Origin: Candidatus Kaelpia aquatica
GTDB taxonomy: Bacteria; Omnitrophota; Gorgyraeia; Kaelpiales; Kaelpiaceae
Direction: 5' to 3'
DNA length: 60,106 bases
Assembly (NCBI GenBank): GCA_030765335.1
Contig: JAVCCU010000026.1
Location: forward strand, 1 to 60,106
The notes under the pieces are model-generated. The model searched no databases. It was not told the DNA's origin and saw only the letters and a program-made list of their open reading frames with translations. Both the position numbers and the translations under genes were made by a program. Shown one piece after another: positions 23,518 through 33,087 of the stretch; positions within the stretch are counted from its first letter, which is position 1; every line of letters starts with the position of its first letter.

Positions 23518-24872
23518 ATAGGGATATTTCTTATTATCTAATTGGTATCTGCGGTATAGGCATGAGCTCACTGGCCCAGCTTATCCAAAGCAGAGGTTTT
23601 AAGGTCCGAGGTTCCGATGCAAATCCTGATATTCAAATAAAAAGAAAGCTGAACTCCTTAGGTATTGAAGTATATCCTCTTCATAAAGCCGGGAGGATTA
23701 GAGAAGGAGACATAGTTGTCTATTCAACAGCTGTAGGGAAGAGCAATCCTGAGTATATCGAAGCCAAAGAGAAGAAGTGTGTTCTGCTGCACAGGACATC
23801 TGCTTTGGTTGAGATGTTAAAGGGCAGGAAATCTATTGCTGTTACAGGGACCCATGGTAAGACGACAATGACGTATCTTCTTGCTTCTGTTTTAAGAAAC
23901 TATGGTTTTGATTCGGGAATGATTTTAGGAGGTATATCAAAAGAGATAAATAATAATTTTATTTTCTCCGATTCAAGTTATATTTTGGAATTAGATGAGA
24001 GTGATAGGAGTTTTAAGGTTCTAGATCCTGACTTAAAAGTATTTACCAGCTTGGATAATGACCATCTTGAGTTTTACAATAATGATTTCTCTGAGTTAAA
24101 AGAAGAGTTTAGGCGCTATATGCAAAAAGAAGGAACTAATATTATATCCGCAGACGATGATTATTTAGTAGATCTGGCAAAGTTAAGCTCTGTGAAGTAT
24201 TTTAGTTTTGGATTTAGATCCAACGCTGATTATAGAGGTGAATTAGTAGATAAAGGAGATTTTTTCTCAAAGATAAAACTTTATAAAAACGGTAGCTTTA
24301 TAACCGAATATACCGTTCCTCTTATAGGCTATAAGAATGCATCTAGTAGTTTAGCGGTATTTGCTCTTGCCGATATTTTAAAATTAGATCTTCTAAAGAT
24401 TGCAGAATCTTTTTCAGGTCTCTGCGGTATTGAGAGAAGGTATGATCTAAAGTTTTGTTCTAGAGCTGTAACTCTTATGGAAGATTATGCCCACCACCCT
24501 AAGGAGATAGAGGAAGCGATAAGGACAGCTAGGGAATATTTAAAACCACTGAGGGTTTTGGTTGTTTTTCAGCCTCATAGGTATACGAGAACAAAGATGC
24601 TCTGGGATGATTATAAGACCTGCTTTAAAGGCGGGGATAAGGTCTACATCAGTGATATCTATTCAGCCTTTGAAGATGTTGTTCCCAGTATAAATTCTAA
24701 GATGCTGGTTGAGAATATAGGGTCTTCCAATGTTAAGTATGCTAAGATGGATGAGCTTATAGACCTATTGCTGAATGAAGTTAGGGAGGGTGATATTATT
24801 CTTATCTTAGGTGCTGGGGATATAAATAAGATTTCGGAGAGATTAGGTGAAGGATTGTTGAATGTTAGATAG
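23514..24872 (+). CDS. murC: UDP-MurNAc L-alanine ligase MurC
   Basis: MurC adds the first stem-peptide residue. The 452 residues begin with the MurC-type dinucleotide-like loop GICGIGMSSLAQL, then AVTGTHGKTTMTYL near residue 110, ELDESDRSF, SLDNDHLEFY, and EDYAHHPKEIE with FQPHRYTRT in the C-terminal domain. GTHGKTT instead of GTNGKTT is normal for MurC. The start overlaps murG and the end overlaps murB by 11 bases. Confidence 0.95.
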   Translation: MNRDISYYLIGICGIGMSSLAQLIQSRGFKVRGSDANPDIQIKRKLNSLGIEVYPLHKAGRIREGDIVVYSTAVGKSNPEYIEAKEKKCVLLHRTSALVEMLKGRKSIAVTGTHGKTTMTYLLASVLRNYGFDSGMILGGISKEINNNFIFSDSSYILELDESDRSFKVLDPDLKVFTSLDNDHLEFYNNDFSELKEEFRRYMQKEGTNIISADDDYLVDLAKLSSVKYFSFGFRSNADYRGELVDKGDFFSKIKLYKNGSFITEYTVPLIGYKNASSSLAVFALADILKLDLLKIAESFSGLCGIERRYDLKFCSRAVTLMEDYAHHPKEIEEAIRTAREYLKPLRVLVVFQPHRYTRTKMLWDDYKTCFKGGDKVYISDIYSAFEDVVPSINSKMLVENIGSSNVKYAKMDELIDLLLNEVREGDIILILGAGDINKISERLGEGLLNVR

Positions 24873-25704
24873 CACTATTTTTGATGGCTACGGGTATTCA
24901 CTAAGCCCTGCTTTTTTGCTTGAAATTTCAACACTAGAAGAGCTGAAGGATGCTATTTTAGATTTAAATAGTAAATATTTAAGATATAGAGTTTTTGGGA
25001 GATTAAAAAATGTAGTCTTTGCTAGTCAGCGGAGTGATATAGGTGTTCTAAAGTTAAGCGGAGCTATCTTTAAAAAGATTAAAAGAGAGGGAGATATTTT
25101 GAATATTGGAGCAGGGGTAGATATTTCTGAGTTAATGAGATTCTCTATAGATAATTCAATCGGAGGGTTAGAGTATATGGTTGGCATCCCTGCTACTATA
25201 GCCGGAGCAGCCGTTGGAAATTCGGGAGCTTTTGGAAGAGAGATTTTTGAGAACATAGTTCAGGTTGAATGCTTAAATACCAAAGGAGAATTATTGATTT
25301 TAAATCGCGAAGAGATAGATTTTAAATATCGAAGTTCTAATTTGGAAAGTTTTATTCTGACCAAAGTGTTTTTGAAGATTACTCTGGGGGCTAAGGCAGA
25401 GATAAAAGAAAACATGAGAGTTTATATAAAGAAGCGGTTTAATACCCAAGATGCAAGAGGTCTTTCCTGCGGTTGTTTTTTTAAAAATCACCCAGAACAT
25501 AAGGCAGCTATTCTAATAGACTCTCTGGGTCTTAAAGGCTACAGGAGGGGCGGAGCAGTTGTATCTGACAAGCATGCCAATTTTTTAATCAGCCTAGATA
25601 ATAGCTCTTCTGAAGATATTCTGTCATTGAAAGATGTCTTGCAGAGAAGAGTTTGGAAAGATAAGAGAGTTTGGTTAATGCCTGAAGTTGAACTGATATG
25701 GTAG
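24862..25704 (+). CDS. murB: UDP-N-acetylenolpyruvoylglucosamine reductase MurB
   Basis: A FAD enzyme that reduces enolpyruvyl-UDP-GlcNAc to UDP-MurNAc using NADPH. The 280 residues match the short type II form. VGIPATIAGAAVGNSGAFG (near residues 107-125) is the FAD-binding segment, and KYRSSNL follows. The proton-donor region reads SCGCFFKN where many MurB proteins have SAGSxFKN, so Cys stands at the usual Ser position. The C-terminal EVELIW is typical. It overlaps murC and ddl. Confidence 0.92.
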   Translation: MLDSTIFDGYGYSLSPAFLLEISTLEELKDAILDLNSKYLRYRVFGRLKNVVFASQRSDIGVLKLSGAIFKKIKREGDILNIGAGVDISELMRFSIDNSIGGLEYMVGIPATIAGAAVGNSGAFGREIFENIVQVECLNTKGELLILNREEIDFKYRSSNLESFILTKVFLKITLGAKAEIKENMRVYIKKRFNTQDARGLSCGCFFKNHPEHKAAILIDSLGLKGYRRGGAVVSDKHANFLISLDNSSSEDILSLKDVLQRRVWKDKRVWLMPEVELIW

Positions 25705-26660
25705 TAGATTTAAAAAAATACAGGATTGGAGTTTTAAGAGGAGGGCCTTCTTCGGAGCGGGAGATATCCTTGCTTTCAGGGGAGTCAATTTTAGAGATTT
25801 TAGAAGAGAGAGGTTTTGAAGTTATAGATATTATAGTTCCAGAGAGAAAAGATAGGCAGTATTTAAAAAGTTGGATTCTAAGAGTCTTAAAAGAAGAAAA
25901 GGTAGACGTCTGCTTTATAGCGCTGCATGGATGGTTTGGTGAAGATGGAAATATTCAGAAAATATTGGATGAATCCAGCTATCTCTACACAGGATCTGGT
26001 GAGCATGCCTGTAAAATATCTATGGATAAGATAGCTTCGAAAGATGTTTTTGAAAGTAATCTTATACCAACACCGCGCTATTTTATAGTAGACTCTAAGA
26101 GCAGAGTGGATTGGTCCCTACTTAAATTCCCGGTTATCTTAAAGCCTTCTTCTCAGGGTTCAAGTATAGGGGTTTATAAAATCAAAAATAGTACGGAAGC
26201 AGAATCTCTTATACCTGAGGTTCTCAATTATGATGGAAGAGTTTTGGTTGAGGATTTTATAGAAGGAATAGAGTTAACCGTTGGGATAGCAGAAGATAAA
26301 CCTCTTGCTGTGATTAAAATATCTCCCTCTGGCGATATCTATAATTATGAAGTTAAATATACCGATGGTTTAAGCAGCTACTCAATTCCGGCTGATATAG
26401 ATGAAGGATTAACTGAGAGAGTTCAGAGTTTAGCCCTTAAGGCTCATCGGGCGATGGGATGTAGTATGTTTTCTAGAGTAGATATGCTATATTCAATAGT
26501 TGAGGATGAGGCCTATGTTTTGGAGGTCAATACCATTCCCGGATTTACGAAAGTCAGTCTTTTGCCTAAAGCTGCCAAGGCTTCTGGAATTGAATTTGAC
26601 GAGCTAGTATTAAAAATGTTAGAATCTGCCTTCAAGGAAGAGAGATGTTCAAGAAAATAG
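25698..26660 (+). CDS. ddl: D-alanine-D-alanine ligase
   Basis: An ATP-grasp enzyme that supplies D-Ala-D-Ala to MurF. The 320 residues start with VLRGGPSSEREISLLSG. LHGWFGEDGNIQ follows near residue 74, then KPSSQGSSIGV around residue 148, and the Mg site EVNTIPGFTKVSL near residue 275. The overlap with murB (7 bases) and ftsQ (16 bases) shows tight coupling. Confidence 0.95.
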   Translation: MVVDLKKYRIGVLRGGPSSEREISLLSGESILEILEERGFEVIDIIVPERKDRQYLKSWILRVLKEEKVDVCFIALHGWFGEDGNIQKILDESSYLYTGSGEHACKISMDKIASKDVFESNLIPTPRYFIVDSKSRVDWSLLKFPVILKPSSQGSSIGVYKIKNSTEAESLIPEVLNYDGRVLVEDFIEGIELTVGIAEDKPLAVIKISPSGDIYNYEVKYTDGLSSYSIPADIDEGLTERVQSLALKAHRAMGCSMFSRVDMLYSIVEDEAYVLEVNTIPGFTKVSLLPKAAKASGIEFDELVLKMLESAFKEERCSRK

Positions 26661-27403
26661 ATTACGAGAAAATAAAAACCGCGCTCTTTTTTTTAAGCTG
26701 GGCTTTCTTAATTCTGTTGTTGGTTTGGTTCTTCGGTATTATGCAGGATTACAAGATCTCTTCGTCTAGTTTTAGAGTAAAAGATGTCAGCGTTATTTTT
26801 AGTGATGGATCAGAGTTAGATAAAGACGATGCGTTTAGATATTTAAATATTAAAAAAGAAGACTCTATTTTTAAGATAGATCCAGTGGTAAAAATTAAAG
26901 AGGTTTTTAAGAAGCATCCGGAGATACTTAAATTAAGCCTCCATAAGCAGATGCCAGGCAAGATTACAGCTAATGTTACAAATAGAATTTCTGTGGCTCA
27001 GGTTCATTTAGGGCGTTATTATCCTCTGGATGCCGAAGGTTTTGTATTGCCATTTCCTAGTAATTTCCGTATCGAATCCCTGCCTCTAATTAGAGGGGTA
27101 AATCCAGGTGAGGTTGCGGTGGCTAGTAGTTCTGACAATACTAAGATAGGCATAGCTTTAGAGTTGTTAAATTTGATAGATCTTCTTTTGGGTACAAGAG
27201 ATATCAATTTTGATATCGATGTCAATAGTATTGAAGATGTTAACCTCGTACTTATTAATGATATTAAGGTCAAACTAGGTAAAGGTGGTTTTAAAGATAA
27301 ACTGATGCGCTTAAAGTTGGTTTTAGACGATATGGAAGCTAAAAAGTTAAACCCAGCTATTGTAGATTTGAGATTTGATAAGGCTGTCTTAATACCGCGT
27401 TGA
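26645..27403 (+). CDS. ftsQ: FtsQ-type cell division protein
   Basis: A single-pass membrane protein of 252 residues. A membrane span lies at about residues 13-30 (LFFLSWAFLILLLVWFFG). A POTRA-like domain (about 40-115, including FRVKDVSV and KHPEILKLSLHKQMPGK) and an FtsQ beta-domain (YPLDAEGFVLP) follow. FtsQ scaffolds the FtsB/FtsL complex. Position after ddl and before ftsA is the classical dcw order. Confidence 0.85.
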   Translation: MFKKIDYEKIKTALFFLSWAFLILLLVWFFGIMQDYKISSSSFRVKDVSVIFSDGSELDKDDAFRYLNIKKEDSIFKIDPVVKIKEVFKKHPEILKLSLHKQMPGKITANVTNRISVAQVHLGRYYPLDAEGFVLPFPSNFRIESLPLIRGVNPGEVAVASSSDNTKIGIALELLNLIDLLLGTRDINFDIDVNSIEDVNLVLINDIKVKLGKGGFKDKLMRLKLVLDDMEAKKLNPAIVDLRFDKAVLIPR

Positions 27404-27427
27404 AATTAAAAACTAAGAGAGGTTTAA

Positions 27428-28606
27428 ATGCTTAAGTACGCTTTAGATATTGGTTCTACCAAATTGAGGTTTGCTGCTGCAGATTTTATAGCTGGTGAGT
27501 TGAAAATTTTGGGGTCTCTAACATCTAAAGTAGAAGGTTATTCAGGGGGGGTGATAACTGACTATAAAAAGTTATTTTTCTCTATTTTAAAGATTATAAA
27601 AGACTTCGAAAAACAATATGATAGTAAACCTAAAAAAGTTCTGCTTAATTGTTCGCATCCGGATAGTAAATTCTATCATTTACGAGAATCTTTTCAGAGA
27701 AATATTCCCGAGCGGCCTATTTCAAATAAAGAGTTAGAGCGCTTTAGGAATCAAGTCTTACAGGATAAGATCGGTTTTGAAGAAAAAGAGATATTGATCC
27801 AGATTGAAGAGTATATCATAGATGGGCAGAGAGGGGTCGTAAACCCAGAGAGGATGGCTGCAAAAAGCGTAGAGATTTTACTCAGTGCTATTACTATCCC
27901 AGTTAACTTTTTTAACAATATTCTTTCTATTTTTTCAGAGATAGGAATAGAGCTGGAAGCCATTATTCCAGAGGCTATAGCCAAGGCCAGTCTCTATTTG
28001 AATTCAGAAGACAAAGAGGCAGGCGTAATGCTTTTAGATCTTGGGTGGTCTAAAGCTAAGATGGTTCTCTTCAAAGGCGGTATATTAAGAAATAGCATTG
28101 TTTTTGAAAGCGGTTTTGATGATATTTTCAAAAAATTTAAAGGGATATACCACTTAGACAATATAGAGGCAGATAGGATTTTAAATGAAGCTATGGTTAC
28201 AGAGAAAGAGAGCATAATGCTTCAAAGTGAAGAAGGCATAAAAGAGATCTCTGTTGAAAATGTACTCCAGATCATAGATAGGGGTTTTAGAAAAAATCTC
28301 TACTTCATTAAAAAGACTATGGATTCAAAAGAGATTTTCCATCTTCTTGCAAGGGGAATATTGATAACAGGAGGCTCCATTTTAGAATATCCGAACTTAA
28401 AAGATATTGCGGTGGAGATTTTAAAGCAACCAGTTGTTATTAAGCAAGATAAAGCTTCTTCTCTATCGCCAGATTATGCAGCTGTGCTTGGAATGTTCAG
28501 TTATTCGTTTAAAGAGGAAGTAGATTTTAATGAGAGAAATAACGGGTATAGTTTTGCAAGAAAAGGTTTAGGTAAGATTTATCAAATCTTTGATAAGTAT
28601 TTTTAG
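27428..28606 (+). CDS. ftsA: Cell division protein FtsA
   Basis: An actin-fold ATPase that anchors FtsZ to the membrane. The 392 residues show the phosphate-1 motif ALDIGSTKLRFAAADF at the start, the phosphate-2 motif LLDLGWSKAK near residue 205, and the adenosine motif LITGGSILEYPNL near 315. The C-terminus ends in an amphipathic membrane-targeting helix (ARKGLGKIYQIFDKYF), a hallmark of FtsA. ftsZ, the usual next gene, is missing here: a glycosyltransferase starts 4 bases after the stop. PilM-type relatives are excluded by the C-terminal helix and context. Confidence 0.85.
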   Translation: MLKYALDIGSTKLRFAAADFIAGELKILGSLTSKVEGYSGGVITDYKKLFFSILKIIKDFEKQYDSKPKKVLLNCSHPDSKFYHLRESFQRNIPERPISNKELERFRNQVLQDKIGFEEKEILIQIEEYIIDGQRGVVNPERMAAKSVEILLSAITIPVNFFNNILSIFSEIGIELEAIIPEAIAKASLYLNSEDKEAGVMLLDLGWSKAKMVLFKGGILRNSIVFESGFDDIFKKFKGIYHLDNIEADRILNEAMVTEKESIMLQSEEGIKEISVENVLQIIDRGFRKNLYFIKKTMDSKEIFHLLARGILITGGSILEYPNLKDIAVEILKQPVVIKQDKASSLSPDYAAVLGMFSYSFKEEVDFNERNNGYSFARKGLGKIYQIFDKYF

Positions 28607-28609
28607 TCT

Positions 28610-29719
28610 GTGAAAATACTTCAAATAATTACTCACCTGGAGATGGGCGGTGCTCAAAAAGCAACTCTTCTTTTATCGCAAGAACTTATAAGTAGAGGCC
28701 ATGATGTTGTTGTCCTATCTTCTGTTCGAGGCGGATTATTAAAAGAGTTTAGAGAAAAATTAGGACCAAATTTCAGAAGTTTATGTTTTTTAAAAAGAAG
28801 TGTAAATCCTGTTTTTGACCTCTTAGCTTTCTTCTCGCTCTTTATTTACATAAAAGAATTCAATTTTGATCTGGTTCATACGCACTCTTCTAAAGCTGGC
28901 ATTTTAGGGCGTTGGGCTGCTTTCTTCTCGTCTGTTAAGTCTGTCCATACTGTCCATGGTTTTGCTTTTCATGATTATCAAAATTTTATTTTGAGACATT
29001 GTTCTATTTTGATTGAAAGAGTCACGGCTCTTATATCAGATAAGATTATACTTGTATCCGAAGAGGTTAAAAAAAAGGCGCTTAAGAATTCTATAATAAT
29101 CACTGAAGAGAGAGCCGAGGTTATCTATGAGCTTGTTAAGATTCCCCCGGTCGATCCTATTGTAAAAAATAAAAATTTTTTTACAATAGGTATGGTTGCT
29201 CCATTGAAAACACAAAAAAGGCCCGAAGATTTCCTGAAATTTGTGGCATCTTTAAGCAGAATACGTAAAGATGTAAGATTTGTTTTAGTAGGAGATGGTA
29301 AGTTAAGGCCGAAGCTGGAGATGATTGCAAAGAGATACGGAATTCTGGACAAAGTTGAATTTAAAGGCTGGAGAGAGGATGCTTATGCTATAATGCAATC
29401 TTTCGATATCTTTGTGCTTACCAGTATCTTTGAGGGGCAACCACATGTAATAATAGAAGCGATGTCGTTATCAATCCCAGTAATTGCCACTGCGGTTGAC
29501 GGAGTAAAGGATTTGATCTCTCAAGGCGAGAATGGATTTTTAGTCAAACCTTTCAAATATAACGATATAGCGCTCTTGGCGAATAGGCTATTAGATGATA
29601 AAGTATTAAGAGGGTCTGTTGGGTTTAGAGGATATAGTTATTTAAAGACCGAGAAGAGGTTTGACTATATTGAAAATATTAGTAAAATCGAAAGATTATA
29701 TAATTCTATAGTAAAATGA
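28610..29719 (+). CDS. GT4-family glycosyltransferase
   Basis: A retaining GT-B glycosyltransferase of 369 residues with GTG start. The N-terminal domain has THLEMGGAQKATLLLS and VHTHSSKAGILGRWAA. The C-terminal domain has GMVAPLKTQKRPEDFL, VGDGKLRPKLE, and SIFEGQPHVIIEAMSLSIPV with the EX7E nucleotide-sugar motif (about residues 277-285). The donor and acceptor are unknown. It follows ftsA after 3 bases and overlaps the next gene by 4, opening a five-gene glycan-type module. Confidence 0.88.
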   Translation: MKILQIITHLEMGGAQKATLLLSQELISRGHDVVVLSSVRGGLLKEFREKLGPNFRSLCFLKRSVNPVFDLLAFFSLFIYIKEFNFDLVHTHSSKAGILGRWAAFFSSVKSVHTVHGFAFHDYQNFILRHCSILIERVTALISDKIILVSEEVKKKALKNSIIITEERAEVIYELVKIPPVDPIVKNKNFFTIGMVAPLKTQKRPEDFLKFVASLSRIRKDVRFVLVGDGKLRPKLEMIAKRYGILDKVEFKGWREDAYAIMQSFDIFVLTSIFEGQPHVIIEAMSLSIPVIATAVDGVKDLISQGENGFLVKPFKYNDIALLANRLLDDKVLRGSVGFRGYSYLKTEKRFDYIENISKIERLYNSIVK

Positions 29720-30672
29720 ATAGGGTAGAAGTTTTTAACATAATGCTTGTCTGTTTCGTATTCTCCTTTTTCTTTTCTAGTTTTTTCTATAAAAAGAAAA
29801 TTAAAGTAGGCAGAAAGGAGCAGTCTACGCACGGTGGAGTTGTAATTTTAGTGACAGTTCTTTTGGGAATATTAATATCTCCTTTAAGAGATACTTACTA
29901 TGTCTGGAAGCTGTTCCTGCTCTTCTTCTTAATGTTTCTACTAGGTTTTATCGATGATTATAAACATCTCTCTCCTTACCCAAAGTTAATTGCCGAGATC
30001 TTTGTAATACTTCTTGCACTTTTTATGGGTTTTAAAACCGAAATCATATATTTCCCTGGTTATCTCAATTACCTTGTTTCTCTGGTTTGGATTTTAATTT
30101 TAAGCAATGAGTTTAATTTTTTAGACATAATGGATGGCCTCTCTTTGGGCAGCGTTATAGTTATATCTTTGACATTTACAATAATCGGCTTGATAAACTT
30201 CCAGCCTTTTAATCTTCTTTTTGCGGCAATTGTTCTGGCCTCCTGCTTGGGTTTCTTTCCTTACAATTACCGTAAAGCATCTGCTTATCTTGGAGATAGC
30301 GGCAGCTTATCGTTAGGTCTGCTTATGGCTATCTTAGCTATATCGTTTAGTTATACGCGAGAAGATAGACCTATGGTCTTATTAACCCCTGTTATTATAT
30401 TCGGGCTTCCTATTTTTGATTTTTTATATCTTACTATAAGGAGGGCCTGGAAAAGGAAATCTATCTTAAGAAAGAGCCCTGATCACCTTGTAATACTTAT
30501 GCATATTAATGGAGCCTCCAGGAAAAGAATAATATATAAGTTCTGGCTTATATCCGCAGGTTTTGCTTCTACAGCATTACTGCTTCAGTTTGGTTCGAGT
30601 TTTTTAGGTATCGCTGCACTGATTATATCTATATTTCTTTTCTTTGAAATTGCTTTACGATGCTATAAATGA
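29716..30672 (+). CDS. WecA/MraY-type polyprenyl-phosphate sugar-1-phosphate transferase
   Basis: A polytopic membrane enzyme of 318 residues that would start a lipid-linked glycan. Family motifs are present: STHGGVV, GFIDDYK, NEFNFLDIMDGLSLG and AYLGDSGSLSLG, plus DHLVILM in the last cytoplasmic loop where MraY has HHH. It is shorter and distinct from the MraY encoded 10 kb upstream, and its neighbours (GT4, FAD enzyme) point to a surface polysaccharide or glycolipid rather than peptidoglycan. Confidence 0.85.
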   Translation: MNRVEVFNIMLVCFVFSFFFSSFFYKKKIKVGRKEQSTHGGVVILVTVLLGILISPLRDTYYVWKLFLLFFLMFLLGFIDDYKHLSPYPKLIAEIFVILLALFMGFKTEIIYFPGYLNYLVSLVWILILSNEFNFLDIMDGLSLGSVIVISLTFTIIGLINFQPFNLLFAAIVLASCLGFFPYNYRKASAYLGDSGSLSLGLLMAILAISFSYTREDRPMVLLTPVIIFGLPIFDFLYLTIRRAWKRKSILRKSPDHLVILMHINGASRKRIIYKFWLISAGFASTALLLQFGSSFLGIAALIISIFLFFEIALRCYK

Positions 30673-31994
30673 AAAAAAGCGTAAACAATTTAATTCTTGG
30701 CTCAGGTATAACAGGGCTGAGCTGCGGCTTACATCTAGAGAATTTAAGTAATAAAAAAGATAGCTGTTTGTCGAACTATTTAATCCTTGAAAAAGAAAAT
30801 AGTGTTGGAGGTTTAGCTCGCTCCATCAAGAAAAAAGGTTTTATATTTGACTATAGCGCTCATCTCCTGCATTGCAGGGATCCATATTTTTCAAAATGGG
30901 TAGAGAGTAATCTTAAGAAGAATCTTAAGCTTCACAAGAGAAATGCTTGGGTGTACTCACATGGGGTATTTACCAAGTATCCTTTTCAGGCGAATTTCTA
31001 TGGCTTGCCTAGGGATGTAATAAAAGATTGTCTTTTGGGACTCTTGAGCTTAAATGGTTTTAAAGATAGTATGCCCAGTAATTTTGAAGAGTGGTGTTAC
31101 AGTAAATTTGGCAGCGGAATCTCTAAGCACTTTATGATTCCTTACAATGAAAAGTTTTGGAATATAGCAGCTAAAAAAATTACGTTAGAATGGATAGATG
31201 GTTTTATACCTCAGCCGCAGCTTAGGGATATGGTTAAAGGAGGATTTGAATATTCCCATAAAGAGTTTGGCTACCATAGTAAATTTTACTATCCTGTCAA
31301 TGAAGGGATAGAGCTTTTAGTGAAGAAGATCAGTTCGCAATGTAATAATATAGCACTCAAAGAAAAAGCAGAAAAGATAAACTTAAAAGAGAGATGGGTT
31401 CTAACTTCTAGAGGTAGAAAGATTTACTATAATAATCTAGTCTCTACTCTTCCCATGGTGGATTTAAACGATATGATTATTGGAATAGATGACAATATCA
31501 GTAATCTTTTTAGTAAGCTAAAGTATATATCTGTTGTTAATATAAATATGGGTATAAAACGGCCCAATATATCAGATAAAGATTGGATCTATTTCCCAGA
31601 AGATAATTTCTCTTTTTATCGCATTGGGTTTCCGATGAACTTTGCCCCTTCTTCTACACCTAGTGGTTTCAGTTCAATATACATAGATATTTCTTATTCA
31701 GATCCTTCAGCTATTAATAAGGGGAAAGCAGGTATGGTTGAGCGGGTAAAAGCTGATTTGATCAAACTGGGTATTATTGGAGAAGAAGAAAATATCCCAG
31801 TTATAGATTATAATGACATAAAATATGCTTATATACTTTATGATAAAAATTGGTCTCATGCTCGAGGTGGGATTATCGATTATCTTTTAAAAAACTCTGT
31901 ATATCCTGCTGGGCGGTTTGGTTCTTGGAGCTATCTGTCTATGGAGGGGTGTTTTTTAGAGGGTAAGAGAGCAGCTAACATGCTGAAGAGATGA
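30669..31994 (+). CDS. FAD-dependent oxidoreductase, UDP-galactopyranose-mutase/amine-oxidase-like
   Basis: A 441-residue flavoprotein. The FAD-binding loop LGSGITGLSCGLHL lies at residues 10-23 and EKENSVGGLARS near 43, followed by FDYSAHLLHCRDPYFSKW. The last resembles the pattern in UDP-galactopyranose mutases and related NAD(P)-binding amine-oxidase-like proteins of polysaccharide clusters. A C-terminal FGSWSYLSMEGCFLEGKRAA completes the FAD site. It overlaps the upstream transferase by 4 bases. The exact reaction is unknown; a sugar-ring or lipid-linked substrate is an inference from context. Confidence 0.75.
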   Translation: MKKSVNNLILGSGITGLSCGLHLENLSNKKDSCLSNYLILEKENSVGGLARSIKKKGFIFDYSAHLLHCRDPYFSKWVESNLKKNLKLHKRNAWVYSHGVFTKYPFQANFYGLPRDVIKDCLLGLLSLNGFKDSMPSNFEEWCYSKFGSGISKHFMIPYNEKFWNIAAKKITLEWIDGFIPQPQLRDMVKGGFEYSHKEFGYHSKFYYPVNEGIELLVKKISSQCNNIALKEKAEKINLKERWVLTSRGRKIYYNNLVSTLPMVDLNDMIIGIDDNISNLFSKLKYISVVNINMGIKRPNISDKDWIYFPEDNFSFYRIGFPMNFAPSSTPSGFSSIYIDISYSDPSAINKGKAGMVERVKADLIKLGIIGEEENIPVIDYNDIKYAYILYDKNWSHARGGIIDYLLKNSVYPAGRFGSWSYLSMEGCFLEGKRAANMLKR

Positions 31995-32018
31995 AACATT
32001 TAATAGTTTTTTGTTGCA

Positions 32019-33074
32019 ATGTTTAATGAACTAGGTCTTTATATAAGACTCTATCCTAAAATTTTAAATCTTGGATTCATAAGAGAGGCGATATGGTATC
32101 TCTTAAAAGGTGTTAGCAAGCATCCAATATCAATAAATTTTCTAATAACTTCTAGGTGTAATTTTAGGTGTAAAATCTGTAGTTATTACGGTAATTCAGA
32201 GGCTAATTCCCCTGAGCTGAGCTTTCAGGGGATTACAGATTTTCTAGATCAGGTTCAGACTTTTAAGCCCATAATCTTTTTAGGCGGCGGAGAACCTTTT
32301 GTAAGAGACGATATATATTCTATATTGAAGGAGATAGAGAAGAGAGGGCTTAAGGTAATAGTGTCGACAAATGGTTACTTGTTAGACTTAGATAAAATAT
32401 CTTCTTTAAATTTAGATTCACTCATCTTCTCTCTTTATGGGTCTGAGTCGATTCATGATAGCATTACTGGAGTTCCGGGTTCTTATTCTGTGGTTGTTAA
32501 AAAAATAAAAAAAATAGCGGCTGATAATATGGTTAAAAATTTAATTGTATCTACAGTTCTATTACCTTTAAATTTTAAGTCTCTCCTTGAATTTAGTGAT
32601 TCTGTTTTTGCTCTGGGGGTTGATTCAATTAAAATCGAAAACCTTAATTATCTAACAGAAGAAGAGTTTAAGCGTTCTGCTAAAAAGAAAGGCGGCCTTG
32701 TTTTAAGACCTCACACTCTTGTTTTAGAGAAGCACTGCTTCAGTAAATTTGACTTGGAGTATGTTTGGAATAACATCAATATTCTAAGAAGAAAATATAA
32801 AGGCAGATTGTTTTTGAAGCCAGCTTTAAACAAGAGAGATTTTTTAAAATGGTATTGCGATGGCAAGGCTTTTAAGGGCTGCCATTTTATAAGGCATTCT
32901 ACCTTTGTCTCACCTTCTGGAGATATTATACCTTGTCAATTTTTAAGGGAAACTAAGCTTGGAAAAATAGACAGCAATGCTGTAGAATATATATGGAACT
33001 CAAAGAGATATAATGATTTTAGAGAGTTTATGCAAAAAGCCGGCTTAGAAGTTTGTAAACGTTGTTGCAAGTAA
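32019..33074 (+). CDS. Radical SAM protein with C-terminal SPASM-like Cys cluster
   Basis: A 351-residue protein. TSRCNFRCKICSYYG near residue 45-60 is the CxxxCxxC 4Fe-4S motif, LGGGEPF is the SAM-binding GGE motif, and STNGYLLD follows. The C-terminus has further Cys residues (CHF, IPCQF, and VCKRCCK at the very end), as in SPASM or twitch domains that bind extra clusters. Such proteins modify peptides, sugars or other substrates. No precursor peptide is obvious next to it. It lies between the FAD oxidoreductase and an unknown small gene. Confidence 0.82.
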   Translation: MFNELGLYIRLYPKILNLGFIREAIWYLLKGVSKHPISINFLITSRCNFRCKICSYYGNSEANSPELSFQGITDFLDQVQTFKPIIFLGGGEPFVRDDIYSILKEIEKRGLKVIVSTNGYLLDLDKISSLNLDSLIFSLYGSESIHDSITGVPGSYSVVVKKIKKIAADNMVKNLIVSTVLLPLNFKSLLEFSDSVFALGVDSIKIENLNYLTEEEFKRSAKKKGGLVLRPHTLVLEKHCFSKFDLEYVWNNINILRRKYKGRLFLKPALNKRDFLKWYCDGKAFKGCHFIRHSTFVSPSGDIIPCQFLRETKLGKIDSNAVEYIWNSKRYNDFREFMQKAGLEVCKRCCK

Positions 33075-33087
33075 AAGGTTTTAAATT

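Noticed and set aside
24862-25704. MurB as an inactive enzyme because of the missing proton-donor Ser
   Set aside because: Cys at this position is a plausible functional substitute; the rest of the protein is standard, so loss of activity is not supported.
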